Assembly: GCA_009778155.1 (NCBI GenBank)
Contig: WRKI01000349.1
Span: 1-34,606, forward strand
Reading direction: 5' to 3'
DNA from: Spirochaetota bacterium
Lineage (GTDB): Bacteria > Spirochaetota > Spirochaetia > Treponematales > Breznakiellaceae
Length of the DNA: 34,606 nt
Both the position numbers and the translations under genes were made by a program. Each line of letters begins with the position of its first letter. Position 1 is the stretch's first letter. Positions 1-7,528 of the stretch are shown here, piece by piece. A model generated the notes under the pieces. The model did not search any database and had not been told where the DNA came from. It saw nothing but the letters and a program-made list of their open reading frames with translations.

Positions 1-165
1 CCCCTGCGCCGCCCCCGCCGCGTAGACTTCGCCGGCCGCCTCCGCAGCAGCCGCCTCACTTTCGACAGCCGCCCCGCCCCCGCCGTCCCCGCCGCAGCCG
101 GTTAAAGCCCAGCCAAACAAGACGGCGGCCAAAACTGCCGCGTTTTTTTTCGCTAAACAAGCCAT
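1..165 (-). CDS. Lipoprotein of unknown function, 3'-truncated by the window edge
   Basis: Missing from the ORF track because it runs off the left edge. Reading the minus strand from ATG at 165 gives 55 open codons. The N-terminus has a charged start (MACLAKKN), a hydrophobic stretch and a lipobox LTGC, so Cys24 should be lipidated and the protein exported and membrane anchored. After the cysteine comes a Gly-rich then Ala/Glu-rich low-complexity linker, as is common before the folded domain of spirochaetal lipoproteins. A ribosome site (GGGAG) lies 8 bases upstream and a good sigma-70 promoter lies further up. The functional domain is outside the window, so the role cannot be named; a solute-binding protein is one possibility but nothing visible proves it. 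Confidence 0.8.
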   Translation of the reverse strand, partial: MACLAKKNAAVLAAVLFGWALTGCGGDGGGGAAVESEAAAAEAAGEVYAAGAAQG

Positions 166-219
166 AAAACCACTCCCTTTCGCTTAATTCTTGGAAGACG
201 GACTCTCCCCGCTGGTCTC

Positions 220-247
220 ATTATAACATATCCTCCGCTTTTGCAAA
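220..247 (-). promoter_or_regulatory. Sigma-70-type promoter for the lipoprotein gene
   Basis: On the minus strand there is a perfect -10 TATAAT (225-220), and 16 bases upstream a -35-like TTTGCA (247-242) that matches the consensus at 4 of 6 positions. Transcription would begin near 213, giving a leader of about 48 bases to the ATG at 165. The promoter is divergent from the pxpB promoter. Confidence 0.55.
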
Positions 248-290
248 AGAGAGCGGCAACCCCTCTCACCAAAAACGCTTGCATTAGCCC

Positions 291-320
291 TTGCACCTTA
301 CTCATTTTTTCTGTTATAGT
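291..320 (+). promoter_or_regulatory. Sigma-70-type promoter for pxpB-pxpC
   Basis: TTGCAC (291-296) and TATAGT (315-320) are separated by 18 bases. The predicted start point near 327 leaves a leader of about 57 bases before the ATG at 384. This also argues against the longer ORF-track start at 330, which would lie almost at the transcription start. Confidence 0.6.
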
Positions 321-383
321 TTGAAGTAATTGAGCCGCGCCAAAATCTGGCATTTTGGAAGAGCCTCAATTATGGAGGATTTT

Positions 384-1124
384 ATGAGCAATGAACAGGC
401 AAGATACCTAACCTTTGGCGACCGGGGTTTAGTTGTAGAGTTTGGCAATGAAATATCCCCGCACATCAGCGCGAAAGTAAGGGGCTTGCATATCGCCGCG
501 CAAGATTCCGGCATCCCCGGCATTATTTCAATGAACCCGACTTACCGCTCGCTTATGGTGGAGTATGACCCCGGCGTTATCCGGCACAAGGAGATGCTGG
601 CCGCGCTAAAAGAGCTTGAAGAAAAACTTGGAGTAATGAAGCTGCCCGACCCCGACATCTTTATCGTTCCCACATTATACGGGGGGGAGGCCGGGCCGGA
701 TATGCAGACCGTTATGGAAAAAAACGCTCTTAGCGAACAAGAAGTCGTAAGCATTCATTCGGGAACCGACTATCTTATTTATATGTTGGGCTTTACACCC
801 GGCTTTCCGTATTTGGGCGGCATGGATAAAAAACTCGAAACGCCGAGGCTGGCCAACCCGCGCACGAAAATTCGCGGCGGAAGCGTGGGCATTGCCGGCA
901 GCCAAACAGGAATCTATTCGATTGACAGCCCAGGCGGCTGGCAGTTGATCGGACACACTCCGATTAAATTATACGATCCCGGCCGCGAAAAACCCATCCT
1001 TTACAAGACGGGCGACTACATACGTTTCCAGCCCATTGACCGAGACGAATACGATCGCATAACGACAGAGGTTGCGGCTAACGCATATCAATATCGCATT
1101 TTTCCAATGAAGGAGGCTCACTAA
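384..1124 (+). CDS. pxpB: 5-oxoprolinase subunit PxpB (KipI-like)
   Basis: A 246-residue protein matching the PxpB/KipI (allophanate hydrolase subunit 1) family. With PxpC and PxpA it makes the ATP-dependent prokaryotic 5-oxoprolinase that opens 5-oxoproline to glutamate in the cytoplasm. Family hallmarks visible are the mid-protein GFTPGFPYLGG segment and the late GGSVGIAGSQTGIY and SPGGWQLIGHTP segments. I start at ATG 384, not 330, because GGAGG sits 6 bases upstream and the extra 18 residues do not look like the family. PxpC starts one base after this stop, so the two are co-translated. No pxpA is adjacent. Similar proteins act as the KipI kinase inhibitor in Bacillus, but the pairing with PxpC fits the enzyme. 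Confidence 0.9.
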   Translation: MSNEQARYLTFGDRGLVVEFGNEISPHISAKVRGLHIAAQDSGIPGIISMNPTYRSLMVEYDPGVIRHKEMLAALKELEEKLGVMKLPDPDIFIVPTLYGGEAGPDMQTVMEKNALSEQEVVSIHSGTDYLIYMLGFTPGFPYLGGMDKKLETPRLANPRTKIRGGSVGIAGSQTGIYSIDSPGGWQLIGHTPIKLYDPGREKPILYKTGDYIRFQPIDRDEYDRITTEVAANAYQYRIFPMKEAH

Positions 1125-1125
1125 C

Positions 1126-2232
1126 ATGGGAACTTTTGAAGTAATTGCCCCCGGACTTTTTACCACAATTCAAGACGAGGGAAGGTTCGGACACCAGCAA
1201 TCCGGCGTTTGCGTAGCAGGGGCGATGGACCCCTTCGCACACAAAGTCGCCAACATACTTTGCGGCAACGATAACATGAACGAGGCAGTGTTAGAACTTA
1301 CGATGATGGGGGCGACACTTGCCTTCCACAATGACGCATACATTTCCATAACAGGCGGCGATCTTTCCCCGGCAATAGACGGCGTGCCGGTAAAAACATG
1401 GCAAAGTTATGTTATAAAAGCCGGCAGCACGCTTTCTTTTGAAACGATGAAGTCCGGCGTGCGCGCGTATGTGGGGATTTTCGGTGGCATGGACATTCCC
1501 GTCGTTATGGGAAGCAAGTCCACATATGCCAAGGCGAAGATAGGCGGCTGGGAAGGCCGGCCGTTGAAAGCCGGCGACAAGATTCCCTACAACAAAACAA
1601 ATGTTGCAGGGAAAAGCCCAGTGCAAATGCCGGCGCAATACATACCCGCTTATGCGCAAGAAAATGTTTTGCGCGTAGTGCTTGGCCCCCAGGACGACGC
1701 TTTTACGCAAGAAGGCATCGATACATTTTTATCTTCGGCCTACACCGTTTCCAGCGAGGCAGACCGCATGGGCTACCGGCTCGAGGGTGCCGCAATTAAA
1801 CACAAAGACAAGAGCGATATAATTTCGGACGCAATGCTTATGGGCGGCATTCAGGTTCCCGGGCAGGGGCATCCGATTATTCTTATGGCAGACCGCCAGA
1901 CGACGGGCGGTTACACGAAAATAGCTTCTGTAATTTATGCCGATCTTTACAAGGTAGCCCAAGCAAAGGCCGGCGATGTTATGCGCTTTTCCGCGATTTC
2001 AATAGAAGAAGCCCAGGATTTATACGACCGGTTTTTCAAAACGCTAACAGGGATCGAGGCCGGCTTGTTGCAAGCAGAAGCAGATAGCCCGCAGATCATT
2101 GCGGCGATTGCGGCGGCAATGGAGGCGGACAAAGAGGTCAAGGTTTTCAATGTAAGGGTTGGCAACCAGTATTACTCGGTAAGCGTTTCAAAAAGCGAAA
2201 CCCAGCCCGGCACAGAAGAGCTTGAGTGTTAG
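1126..2232 (+). CDS. pxpC: 5-oxoprolinase subunit PxpC (KipA-like)
   Basis: A 368-residue member of the PxpC/KipA family (allophanate hydrolase subunit 2, often named biotin-dependent carboxyltransferase). It is the partner of PxpB. The start is typical (PGLFTTIQDEGRFG), followed by the SGV..AGAMDP segment and the late MADRQTTGGYTKIA segment. GGAGG lies 10 bases before the ATG and overlaps the end of pxpB, and the intergenic gap is a single base. The protein is longer than the usual 310-340 residues: the last 60 residues hold an Ala-rich helix and then FNVRVGNQYYSVSVS, which resembles the first strands of a biotinyl carrier domain but has no biotinylation motif. It may be a relic of a fused carrier, as in urea carboxylase relatives. 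Confidence 0.9.
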   Translation: MGTFEVIAPGLFTTIQDEGRFGHQQSGVCVAGAMDPFAHKVANILCGNDNMNEAVLELTMMGATLAFHNDAYISITGGDLSPAIDGVPVKTWQSYVIKAGSTLSFETMKSGVRAYVGIFGGMDIPVVMGSKSTYAKAKIGGWEGRPLKAGDKIPYNKTNVAGKSPVQMPAQYIPAYAQENVLRVVLGPQDDAFTQEGIDTFLSSAYTVSSEADRMGYRLEGAAIKHKDKSDIISDAMLMGGIQVPGQGHPIILMADRQTTGGYTKIASVIYADLYKVAQAKAGDVMRFSAISIEEAQDLYDRFFKTLTGIEAGLLQAEADSPQIIAAIAAAMEADKEVKVFNVRVGNQYYSVSVSKSETQPGTEELEC

Positions 2233-2247
2233 CTGACAGGGCAAAAT

Positions 2248-2276
2248 CCTTGGCAAATGTCGGACATTTGCCAAGG
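2248..2276. terminator. Hairpin between convergent pxpC and rlmB
   Basis: A perfect 13-bp inverted repeat (CCTTGGCAAATGT / ACATTTGCCAAGG) with a 3-base loop sits between the two convergent stop codons. On the minus strand it is followed by ATTTT, a weak U-tract. It probably terminates transcription from both sides. Confidence 0.65.
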
Positions 2277-2286
2277 CACCTGCCGC

Positions 2287-3021
2287 CTAACCCCGCTGGC
2301 GGCGTGCTTCGTAAAGAAGCACCCCGGCGGCCACAGACACGTTAAGCGAATCGATTTTTCCAAAACAGGGAATGCCCACGATAGCATCGCAGCGTTCTTT
2401 CAAAAGCCGGGAAACCCCCGCCCCTTCACTGCCAAGCACGAATGCCGTTCTGCCGCTAAAATCTTTTTTGTAAAGAGCCTCGCCCTCCATGTCCGCGCCG
2501 TAAATCCAAAAACCGGCATCTTTTAGATTGTCGGCCGCCCGCACCAAATTGGCAGTTTCCGCCTGCGGAACCCAGTTTACAGCGCCGGCCGAAGTCTTGG
2601 AAAGAACCTCGGCGTGTTTCGCGCTGCGCCTGTTTCGGCTAACAACCAAATCCGCCCCCAGTTGATCGCAAGTGCGTAAAATTGCGCCGTAGTTGTGCGG
2701 GTCGGTAATCTCATCCAACAGCAAAACCAAAGAGTCCTTTCTGTCGCCCAAGTTTTCGATAAACTCTTCAAGTTTGACATCCGGCCTGTCGCTTTTTATA
2801 TCATCAACCCGCAAGGCAATCCCGCGATTTCCCGGCGCAAGCCCTTCCAGCTCGAAGGTTCCGACACGATCCACCCGGATATTGTTGTTAACAGCAAGCG
2901 CGACAACTTCTTTCGCGCGCGGCCCGGGCTTTGCCAACAGCAAGGGGCCGCAGGCCGCGCCGGTGGATTTTGCGAACTTAATCCTTTCTTCTATGGCGTG
3001 AAAGCCAGTTAAATAAATCAT
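2287..3021 (-). CDS. rlmB: 23S rRNA (guanosine-2'-O-)-methyltransferase, RlmB/TrmH family
   Basis: A 244-residue SPOUT-class RNA 2'-O-ribose methyltransferase. The N-terminal ~75 residues form the L30e-like RNA-binding substrate domain (starting with GFHAIEERI). The C-terminal SPOUT domain shows motif 1 DPHNYGAILRTC, motif 2 VLGSEGAGVSRLL and motif 3 DSLNVSVAAGVLLYEARRQ, which form the S-adenosylmethionine-binding trefoil knot. Length fits RlmB, which methylates a conserved guanosine of 23S rRNA. CAGGAG lies 8 bases upstream of ATG 3021. The exact target cannot be read from sequence, and a tRNA-directed TrmH homologue remains possible. Confidence 0.88.
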   Translation of the reverse strand: MIYLTGFHAIEERIKFAKSTGAACGPLLLAKPGPRAKEVVALAVNNNIRVDRVGTFELEGLAPGNRGIALRVDDIKSDRPDVKLEEFIENLGDRKDSLVLLLDEITDPHNYGAILRTCDQLGADLVVSRNRRSAKHAEVLSKTSAGAVNWVPQAETANLVRAADNLKDAGFWIYGADMEGEALYKKDFSGRTAFVLGSEGAGVSRLLKERCDAIVGIPCFGKIDSLNVSVAAGVLLYEARRQRG

Positions 3022-3039
3022 CGTAAAACTCCTGTAAAT

Positions 3040-3067
3040 TGGACTTGTTCAAAAAATGGACTTGTTC
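3040..3067. repeat. Short direct repeat upstream of rlmB
   Basis: TGGACTTGTTC occurs twice (3040-3050 and 3057-3067), offset by 17 bases and separated by AAAAAA. It lies just upstream of the rlmB ribosome site. It could be an operator pair or a copy of a dispersed genomic repeat; the window alone does not decide. Confidence 0.6.
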
Positions 3068-3099
3068 GGAAACTTCAATTTCAAAACAACTTCAGCTCC

Positions 3100-4209
3100 T
3101 TAGCCGCTGCCTTCCTGCCGTTCCGCTTTTTTTGCCTCAACATTTTTTTGCGTTCCCAAAAGAATCGAAACAGGTTTTAGAATAGGCACATTTTCGCACA
3201 CAATTTTTATAATAACAACCATAGGAACCGCAAGAATCATCCCGACAAAGCCCCATATCCATCCCCATATTGACAGCGAAACCAGAACCATCAAGGGTGA
3301 AATACCCACATGATTTCCGACAATTCTTGGGTCCAAAAAACTGCCAATCACCGTGTTTGTCGCTAAAATCAAAATTACAACCCAAACAACCGGCAGCGGG
3401 TCTGGCCAGAACTGCACAAGCGCAAGAGACGTCATCCCGACACCGGCGGCAATACTGCCCAACATCGGTATAAAGTTCAAAAAGAATTGAAGCACTCCCC
3501 AAAGAACGGCAAACTCAAGCCCGATAATGGACAAGCCCACGCCGATTATTAAACCCGTAACAAGCGAGATAAAAAACTTCGCCGTCAAGTAACGCGAAAC
3601 TTGAACCATAGAATCGTAAGCTATCTGCTGAATGTTATCCGAGCGTTTGGCAAAAGCCGCTTCCAGTTTTTCCTTGAAAAAACTCACCTCTAGCAAAATA
3701 AAAACGATAAAAAGAATCACCAGCACCGCGCTTGAAATAAAATTGATAGAGATAGTCGAAAACGAAACCGCAAAATCGCGGATAAAATTGCGAACCCCCA
3801 ACTGCCCCCATAAGTTTTCCCAAATAGTCAAAGACTCGTCAAAGGAAAGATCGAAAAACTGGGCGACCCAAAGATAAATCTCGACAATCCGGTATTCGTA
3901 TCTGGGGTAGGCGGCGACAATGTTGCTCCCCGATGTAAAAAGAATGAAGCCGAACAGAAACAAAGCGGCAACCAAGATGCTGACCACTAAAAAAATTGAC
4001 AAAAACCGGTGAACCCGCTTTTTATCCAGCCACCTTACCATTGGATACATAACAAATGTCAACAAGACGGCGATTGTAAAGGGCAAAATAACGGAGGAGG
4101 CGACTACCAGCAAGGCTCCGACAAAAAGACAGCAAATAAATATCAGTAAAGAAAAGATGGCGCGATTCAACCGAAATCTATTGTTTTTTTCCATAGCTTT
4201 ATTATGCAA
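3100..4209 (-). CDS. AI-2E family transporter (membrane permease)
   Basis: A 369-residue polytopic inner-membrane protein of the AI-2E (YdiK/PerM/TqsA) family. Hydrophobic segments lie near residues 13-35, 38-60, 70-92, 150-175, 205-235, 240-268, 270-300 and 310-340. The family landmarks LNFIPMLGSIAAG, a DPRIVGNHVGISPL-type loop and the terminal WGFVGMILAVPM are present. Members export autoinducer-2 or other small solutes, or act in Na+/H+ exchange, so the substrate is open. The start is uncertain: ATG 4209 and ATG 4194 both lack a clear ribosome site. The last ~20 residues are a charged cytoplasmic tail. The gene is divergent from the RNA ligase gene. Confidence 0.85.
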   Translation of the reverse strand: MHNKAMEKNNRFRLNRAIFSLLIFICCLFVGALLVVASSVILPFTIAVLLTFVMYPMVRWLDKKRVHRFLSIFLVVSILVAALFLFGFILFTSGSNIVAAYPRYEYRIVEIYLWVAQFFDLSFDESLTIWENLWGQLGVRNFIRDFAVSFSTISINFISSAVLVILFIVFILLEVSFFKEKLEAAFAKRSDNIQQIAYDSMVQVSRYLTAKFFISLVTGLIIGVGLSIIGLEFAVLWGVLQFFLNFIPMLGSIAAGVGMTSLALVQFWPDPLPVVWVVILILATNTVIGSFLDPRIVGNHVGISPLMVLVSLSIWGWIWGFVGMILAVPMVVIIKIVCENVPILKPVSILLGTQKNVEAKKAERQEGSG

Positions 4210-4303
4210 TAAAACCGTGAAACCGGCAAGCTATTTATGATTAAAAAATGCCTCCGGCAAAGCGAATGCTGTACATAATCGAAAAAAAATGCTAAAATTC
4301 AAT

Positions 4304-5089
4304 ATGGAACGGCTTTACAAGTACCCCCGGACACGGCATATAGCGGGATCGAAGCTTCAAAAGGGGGATGAGGATTTGGAGGCGGCCGCGTTTTCCGAGG
4401 TTGCCGGAAAATTTGTCGTGGTGGAAGAAAAAATCGACGGGGCGAATGCCGGCCTCTCTTTTGCCGGCGGCGAGCTGCGCTTGCAAAGCAGGGGGCATTT
4501 TTTAACCGGCGGCTACAGGGAGCGGCACTTCAACCTTTTGAAAAGGTGGGCGGCCGCGCACTCGGTCGAGCTTTACGATGTTTTGGGGGAGCGTTACATC
4601 ATGTACGGCGAGTGGATGTACGCAAAGCACACGGTCTTTTACGACATTCTGCCCCACTATTTTTTCGAGTTCGACATCTTCGACAAAGAGGGCGAAGTTT
4701 TCCTGTCAACGGAAAAACGACGGCAGATGCTCGCGCCGGTTCCCTTCGTGCAATCCGTGCCCGTTCTTAAAGAGGGCTGCCTTAAAAACGCAGACGAGCT
4801 GGCGGGCTGTTTGGGAAAGTCCTTGTATAAATCAGATGCCTGGCGGCAACGACTACGGGAAATATGCGAGAAAGAAAAACACGACTTCGATTTAGTGATG
4901 AAGCAGTCAGATGATTCGGATTTTGCGGAGGGGCTGTACATCAAGGTTGAGGAAGCCGGGGAAACAGTCCAGCGTTACAAGTTTGTACGAAAAGAATTTA
5001 CCGCGCGTATTTTATCCAGCGACAGCCATTGGCTTGAGCGGCCTATCATCGCCAACTTGCTTGTAAATCCCGGCGTTATGGGGGTGTGA
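4304..5089 (+). CDS. RNA ligase family protein (ATP-dependent polynucleotide ligase)
   Basis: A 261-residue covalent-nucleotidyltransferase ligase. Motif I is EEKIDGAN with the nucleophile Lys at about residue 43. An Arg downstream (QSRGHF, ~63), motif III-like YGEWMYAKHT (~101-110), IIIa FFEFDIFD (~120-127), motif IV EGLYIKVE and motif V RYKFVRKEF complete the adenylyltransferase domain. No large extra domain follows. It seals 5'-phosphate to 3'-hydroxyl ends. I prefer ATG 4304 to 4289 because homologues usually start close to the YKYPRT motif; no clear ribosome site supports either. The next gene, HD-Pnk, begins right after this stop, and supplies exactly the end-healing activities such a ligase needs. 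Confidence 0.82.
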   Translation: MERLYKYPRTRHIAGSKLQKGDEDLEAAAFSEVAGKFVVVEEKIDGANAGLSFAGGELRLQSRGHFLTGGYRERHFNLLKRWAAAHSVELYDVLGERYIMYGEWMYAKHTVFYDILPHYFFEFDIFDKEGEVFLSTEKRRQMLAPVPFVQSVPVLKEGCLKNADELAGCLGKSLYKSDAWRQRLREICEKEKHDFDLVMKQSDDSDFAEGLYIKVEEAGETVQRYKFVRKEFTARILSSDSHWLERPIIANLLVNPGVMGV

Positions 5090-6202
5090 ATGGCCACGCT
5101 AGAACAAATCGAAGGTTATGCCTTTAGCGAATACGATTGGCGGGAACGCTTGCAAAAAACGCCGCAGGAAAAAGAGTATCACGGGGAAGGCGACGTGTGG
5201 ACGCATACAAAACTTGTCATAGAAAATCTTTTGCAAGACGATGACTACGGGCGGCTCCCCGGCGACGCGCAAAAAATTATCCTGTTAGCCGCAATCCTTC
5301 ACGACATTGGAAAACCTTTTTGCACGAAAACGCTAAACGGAAAAATCACCTCCCGGCATCATGCGGTAAGGGGCGCGATGGAAGCGAGGAAGCTGATATA
5401 CAGATACGGCTTTATGGAAGAACTGTTCGGCAGGCTCTCCTTTGCAGAACGCGAACAGGTTTGCTCAATGGTAAGATACCACGGATTGCCGCTAATGTTT
5501 TTGGAAAAGGCCGATACGGAAAAAGCCATATGCCGGGCAAGTCTTGAGGTTAATCCGGAGTACCTGTACATACTTGCAAAGGCCGATGCAAAGGGGCGCA
5601 TCTCTAAAGACAAAAAAAGCAACCTTGAAACAATAGAACTTTTCAAGGAATACTGCACGGAAAACGATTGTTTTACGCAGCCGAAACATTTCCCTAACTC
5701 AAGTGGCAAATTGTTATATTTCAAGGATGCATCGTCGTACACCGGTTACGCGCCTTACGAAAAAGACAAGTTTCCGGTGTATATGATGTGCGGCATTCCC
5801 GCCTCCGGCAAAGACACTTATATAGAAGAAAATCTGGAAGGCATCTCCGTAGTTTCGCTTGACGCTATACGCCAAGAGATGGGCGTTTCGCCGCAGGACA
5901 ATCAAGGGCTTGTCGTGCAGGCGGCAAAGGCGCAGGCGAAAAAACTGCTTGCCAAAAAACAGAGTTTTGTGTGGAACGCGGTAAACATTACGGAAAAGCG
6001 CCGGCGGCCGCTTGTTGATCTTTTTACCGCATACAATGCCTTTGTCGAAGTGATCTACACGGAAGTGCCAGTGCCGGAGCTTTTCCAGCGGAATAAGTTA
6101 CGGGAGCGCACTGTGCCGGAAAACATAATCGAAAAGCTAATCGACACAATGGAAGTGCCTAAGCTGTGGGAAAGCCACCAAGTGCGCTACAGTGTTTGTT
6201 GA
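5090..6202 (+). CDS. HD-Pnk: HD phosphoesterase fused to a 5'-OH polynucleotide kinase
   Basis: A 370-residue two-domain end-healing enzyme. The N-terminal HD domain shows His39 (WTHT), the HD pair His71-Asp72 in ILHDIGKPF, His90/91 (SRHHAVRG), His131 (RYHGLP) and Asp166 (AKADAKGR), as expected for metal-dependent removal of 2',3'-cyclic or 3' phosphates. The C-terminal P-loop kinase has Walker A GIPASGKDT (~235-243), the SLDAIR motif with likely base Asp258 and phosphate-binding Arg261, and an Arg-rich lid (KRRRP). The architecture matches the HD-Pnk family described from Runella slithyformis. The ATG follows the ligase TGA with no gap, so the two genes form a co-translated repair cassette. 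It probably handles broken RNA, possibly DNA. Confidence 0.85.
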   Translation: MATLEQIEGYAFSEYDWRERLQKTPQEKEYHGEGDVWTHTKLVIENLLQDDDYGRLPGDAQKIILLAAILHDIGKPFCTKTLNGKITSRHHAVRGAMEARKLIYRYGFMEELFGRLSFAEREQVCSMVRYHGLPLMFLEKADTEKAICRASLEVNPEYLYILAKADAKGRISKDKKSNLETIELFKEYCTENDCFTQPKHFPNSSGKLLYFKDASSYTGYAPYEKDKFPVYMMCGIPASGKDTYIEENLEGISVVSLDAIRQEMGVSPQDNQGLVVQAAKAQAKKLLAKKQSFVWNAVNITEKRRRPLVDLFTAYNAFVEVIYTEVPVPELFQRNKLRERTVPENIIEKLIDTMEVPKLWESHQVRYSVC

Positions 6203-6218
6203 TGTAAAAGGAGGAAAA

Positions 6219-6272
6219 ATGCAAATAAACCGGCAAGGGGTTTTTTGCGTTTCCAAAACGCAGGGAAATTAG
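6219..6272 (+). CDS. Possible 17-residue leader-like peptide
   Basis: An ideal ribosome site (AGGAGG, 4 bases) precedes ATG 6219, which opens an 18-codon frame encoding MQINRQGVFCVSKTQGN. It starts 16 bases after the HD-Pnk stop and ends inside the hairpin at 6269-6299. No homologue is known to me. It may be a real micro-protein or a chance frame behind a good ribosome site. Confidence 0.25.
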   Translation: MQINRQGVFCVSKTQGN

Positions 6273-6299
6273 CGGCTAACGCTTCTTGCACGCCGCTAA
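6269..6299. terminator. Hairpin between HD-Pnk and the catabolic operon end
   Basis: TTAGCGGC (6269-6276) and GCCGCTAA (6292-6299) form a perfect 8-bp stem with a 15-base loop. It overlaps the stop codon of the minus-strand MFS gene at 6296-6298. It has no clean U-tract in either direction, so it is at best a modest terminator between the convergent units. Confidence 0.45.
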
Positions 6300-7486
6300 T
6301 TCCCGGCAGCTTTTTTCCGTCTTGCGGCCAGCGACAAAGAACCCATAGTGTAAATGCCGAGCACCGAAAGAGCCGCCACGGCTAAAAAGCGCAGGTTGTA
6401 CGAACCCCAAAGCCCGATTACGCCCGGCATAACAAGCGCGGAAAAGGCAAAACCCAAAGCAACCGTTCCGTAGTTTTCGCCCAAGTTTTTAAGCCCGAAA
6501 TAATCGGCCGTAATAAGCGGGAAAACGCTCAAAGCCGCGCCGAAACACATCGGTATCAACGCGATCATCACGACAAACAAAGGCCCTGTCGCAAATGACA
6601 ATGTAAAAGAGGCGGCGGCAAGTATTATCATCAAACATACGACAATGTTTTCGTTACGCACCTTGCCGGAAAAAATAGGCAGCACCATGCGGCCGAATGT
6701 GTTGCTTATCCCCGTTATCATCAATAGAACCGTGGCAAAGCCCGGATCAAAGCCCCGGTAAATGGACAAAGTTTGCGCCGCCGGGTTTACAACAAAGAAC
6801 GCCACTGTAACTAGCAGAAAAGATACGATAATATGCCAGAACTCCCTTTGCCGTATCATTTCTTTCATAGTAAACTGCCGCTTGCCGTCTGAATGCACAT
6901 CCTTAACCTCGCCGCTTTCCGGGAACTTTACCATTCTGCCAAGCAAAAGACTCGCCGCAAAATATGCGGCGGAAAGCGCAAGGAAGGTTTGCCGCAGCGT
7001 AACCGCGCCCAGCAAAGCCCCGACAACTGGAGCGAAAACCGTAACGGACAGGCCGAAAGCCCCAACGCAAATCCCGGTGGCAATCCCTCGGTGGCTGGGA
7101 AACCATTTTTGCGCGGAAGAAACGACAGAGATGTAACCCATGCCGCCGCCCATTCCGCCGAGTATTCCGTAAGTTAAATACAAAAGCCAGGGGAAGGCCG
7201 CCGGGGTAAAGGCCGCCAGCAAAGAGCCGCTGCCGAGCATAAGGCCGCCGAGCATTGTTACCTTTGACGCGCCAAGTTTCCCGTGAAGTTTGCCGCCCAA
7301 AAGCCCGCCGAGCGAAAAAAAACCGATTGTAAAAGAAGCCGTTATTTTTACCGCTTCGACATCCCACACAAGTGCCTGCGAAACAGGTATGACGAATATG
7401 CCCCAAATATAAATCATGCCCAGGAACAAATTTAAAAACGTCCCGGCTGCCAGCACCTTTAACCCTTGTCTGTTTTCTTTCAACAC
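6296..7486 (-). CDS. MFS transporter, OFA (oxalate/formate antiporter) family
   Basis: A 396-residue major-facilitator protein with about 12 hydrophobic segments. The start (GTFLNLFLGMIYIWGIF) and the TM4-5 region rich in GGMGGGMGY and followed by WFPSHRGIATG are typical of the OFA family, whose members exchange small carboxylates. The start codon is GTG at 7486, with AGGAT about 7 bases upstream. It is the last gene of the nine-gene operon, 42 bases after the CoA-transferase. It may export an acid end product or exchange it for the substrate brought in by the GntP permease. The substrate is inferred from context only. Confidence 0.85.
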   Translation of the reverse strand: MLKENRQGLKVLAAGTFLNLFLGMIYIWGIFVIPVSQALVWDVEAVKITASFTIGFFSLGGLLGGKLHGKLGASKVTMLGGLMLGSGSLLAAFTPAAFPWLLYLTYGILGGMGGGMGYISVVSSAQKWFPSHRGIATGICVGAFGLSVTVFAPVVGALLGAVTLRQTFLALSAAYFAASLLLGRMVKFPESGEVKDVHSDGKRQFTMKEMIRQREFWHIIVSFLLVTVAFFVVNPAAQTLSIYRGFDPGFATVLLMITGISNTFGRMVLPIFSGKVRNENIVVCLMIILAAASFTLSFATGPLFVVMIALIPMCFGAALSVFPLITADYFGLKNLGENYGTVALGFAFSALVMPGVIGLWGSYNLRFLAVAALSVLGIYTMGSLSLAARRKKAAGN

Positions 7487-7528
7487 TTGCCTATCCTTAT
7501 CCTTGCGAACGTAAAATTTGAGTTTGCC

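Noticed and set aside
4271-4298. Promoter TGTACA-17-TAAAAT before the RNA ligase
   Set aside because: It would start transcription at or after the ATG at 4304, so it cannot serve this gene as annotated.
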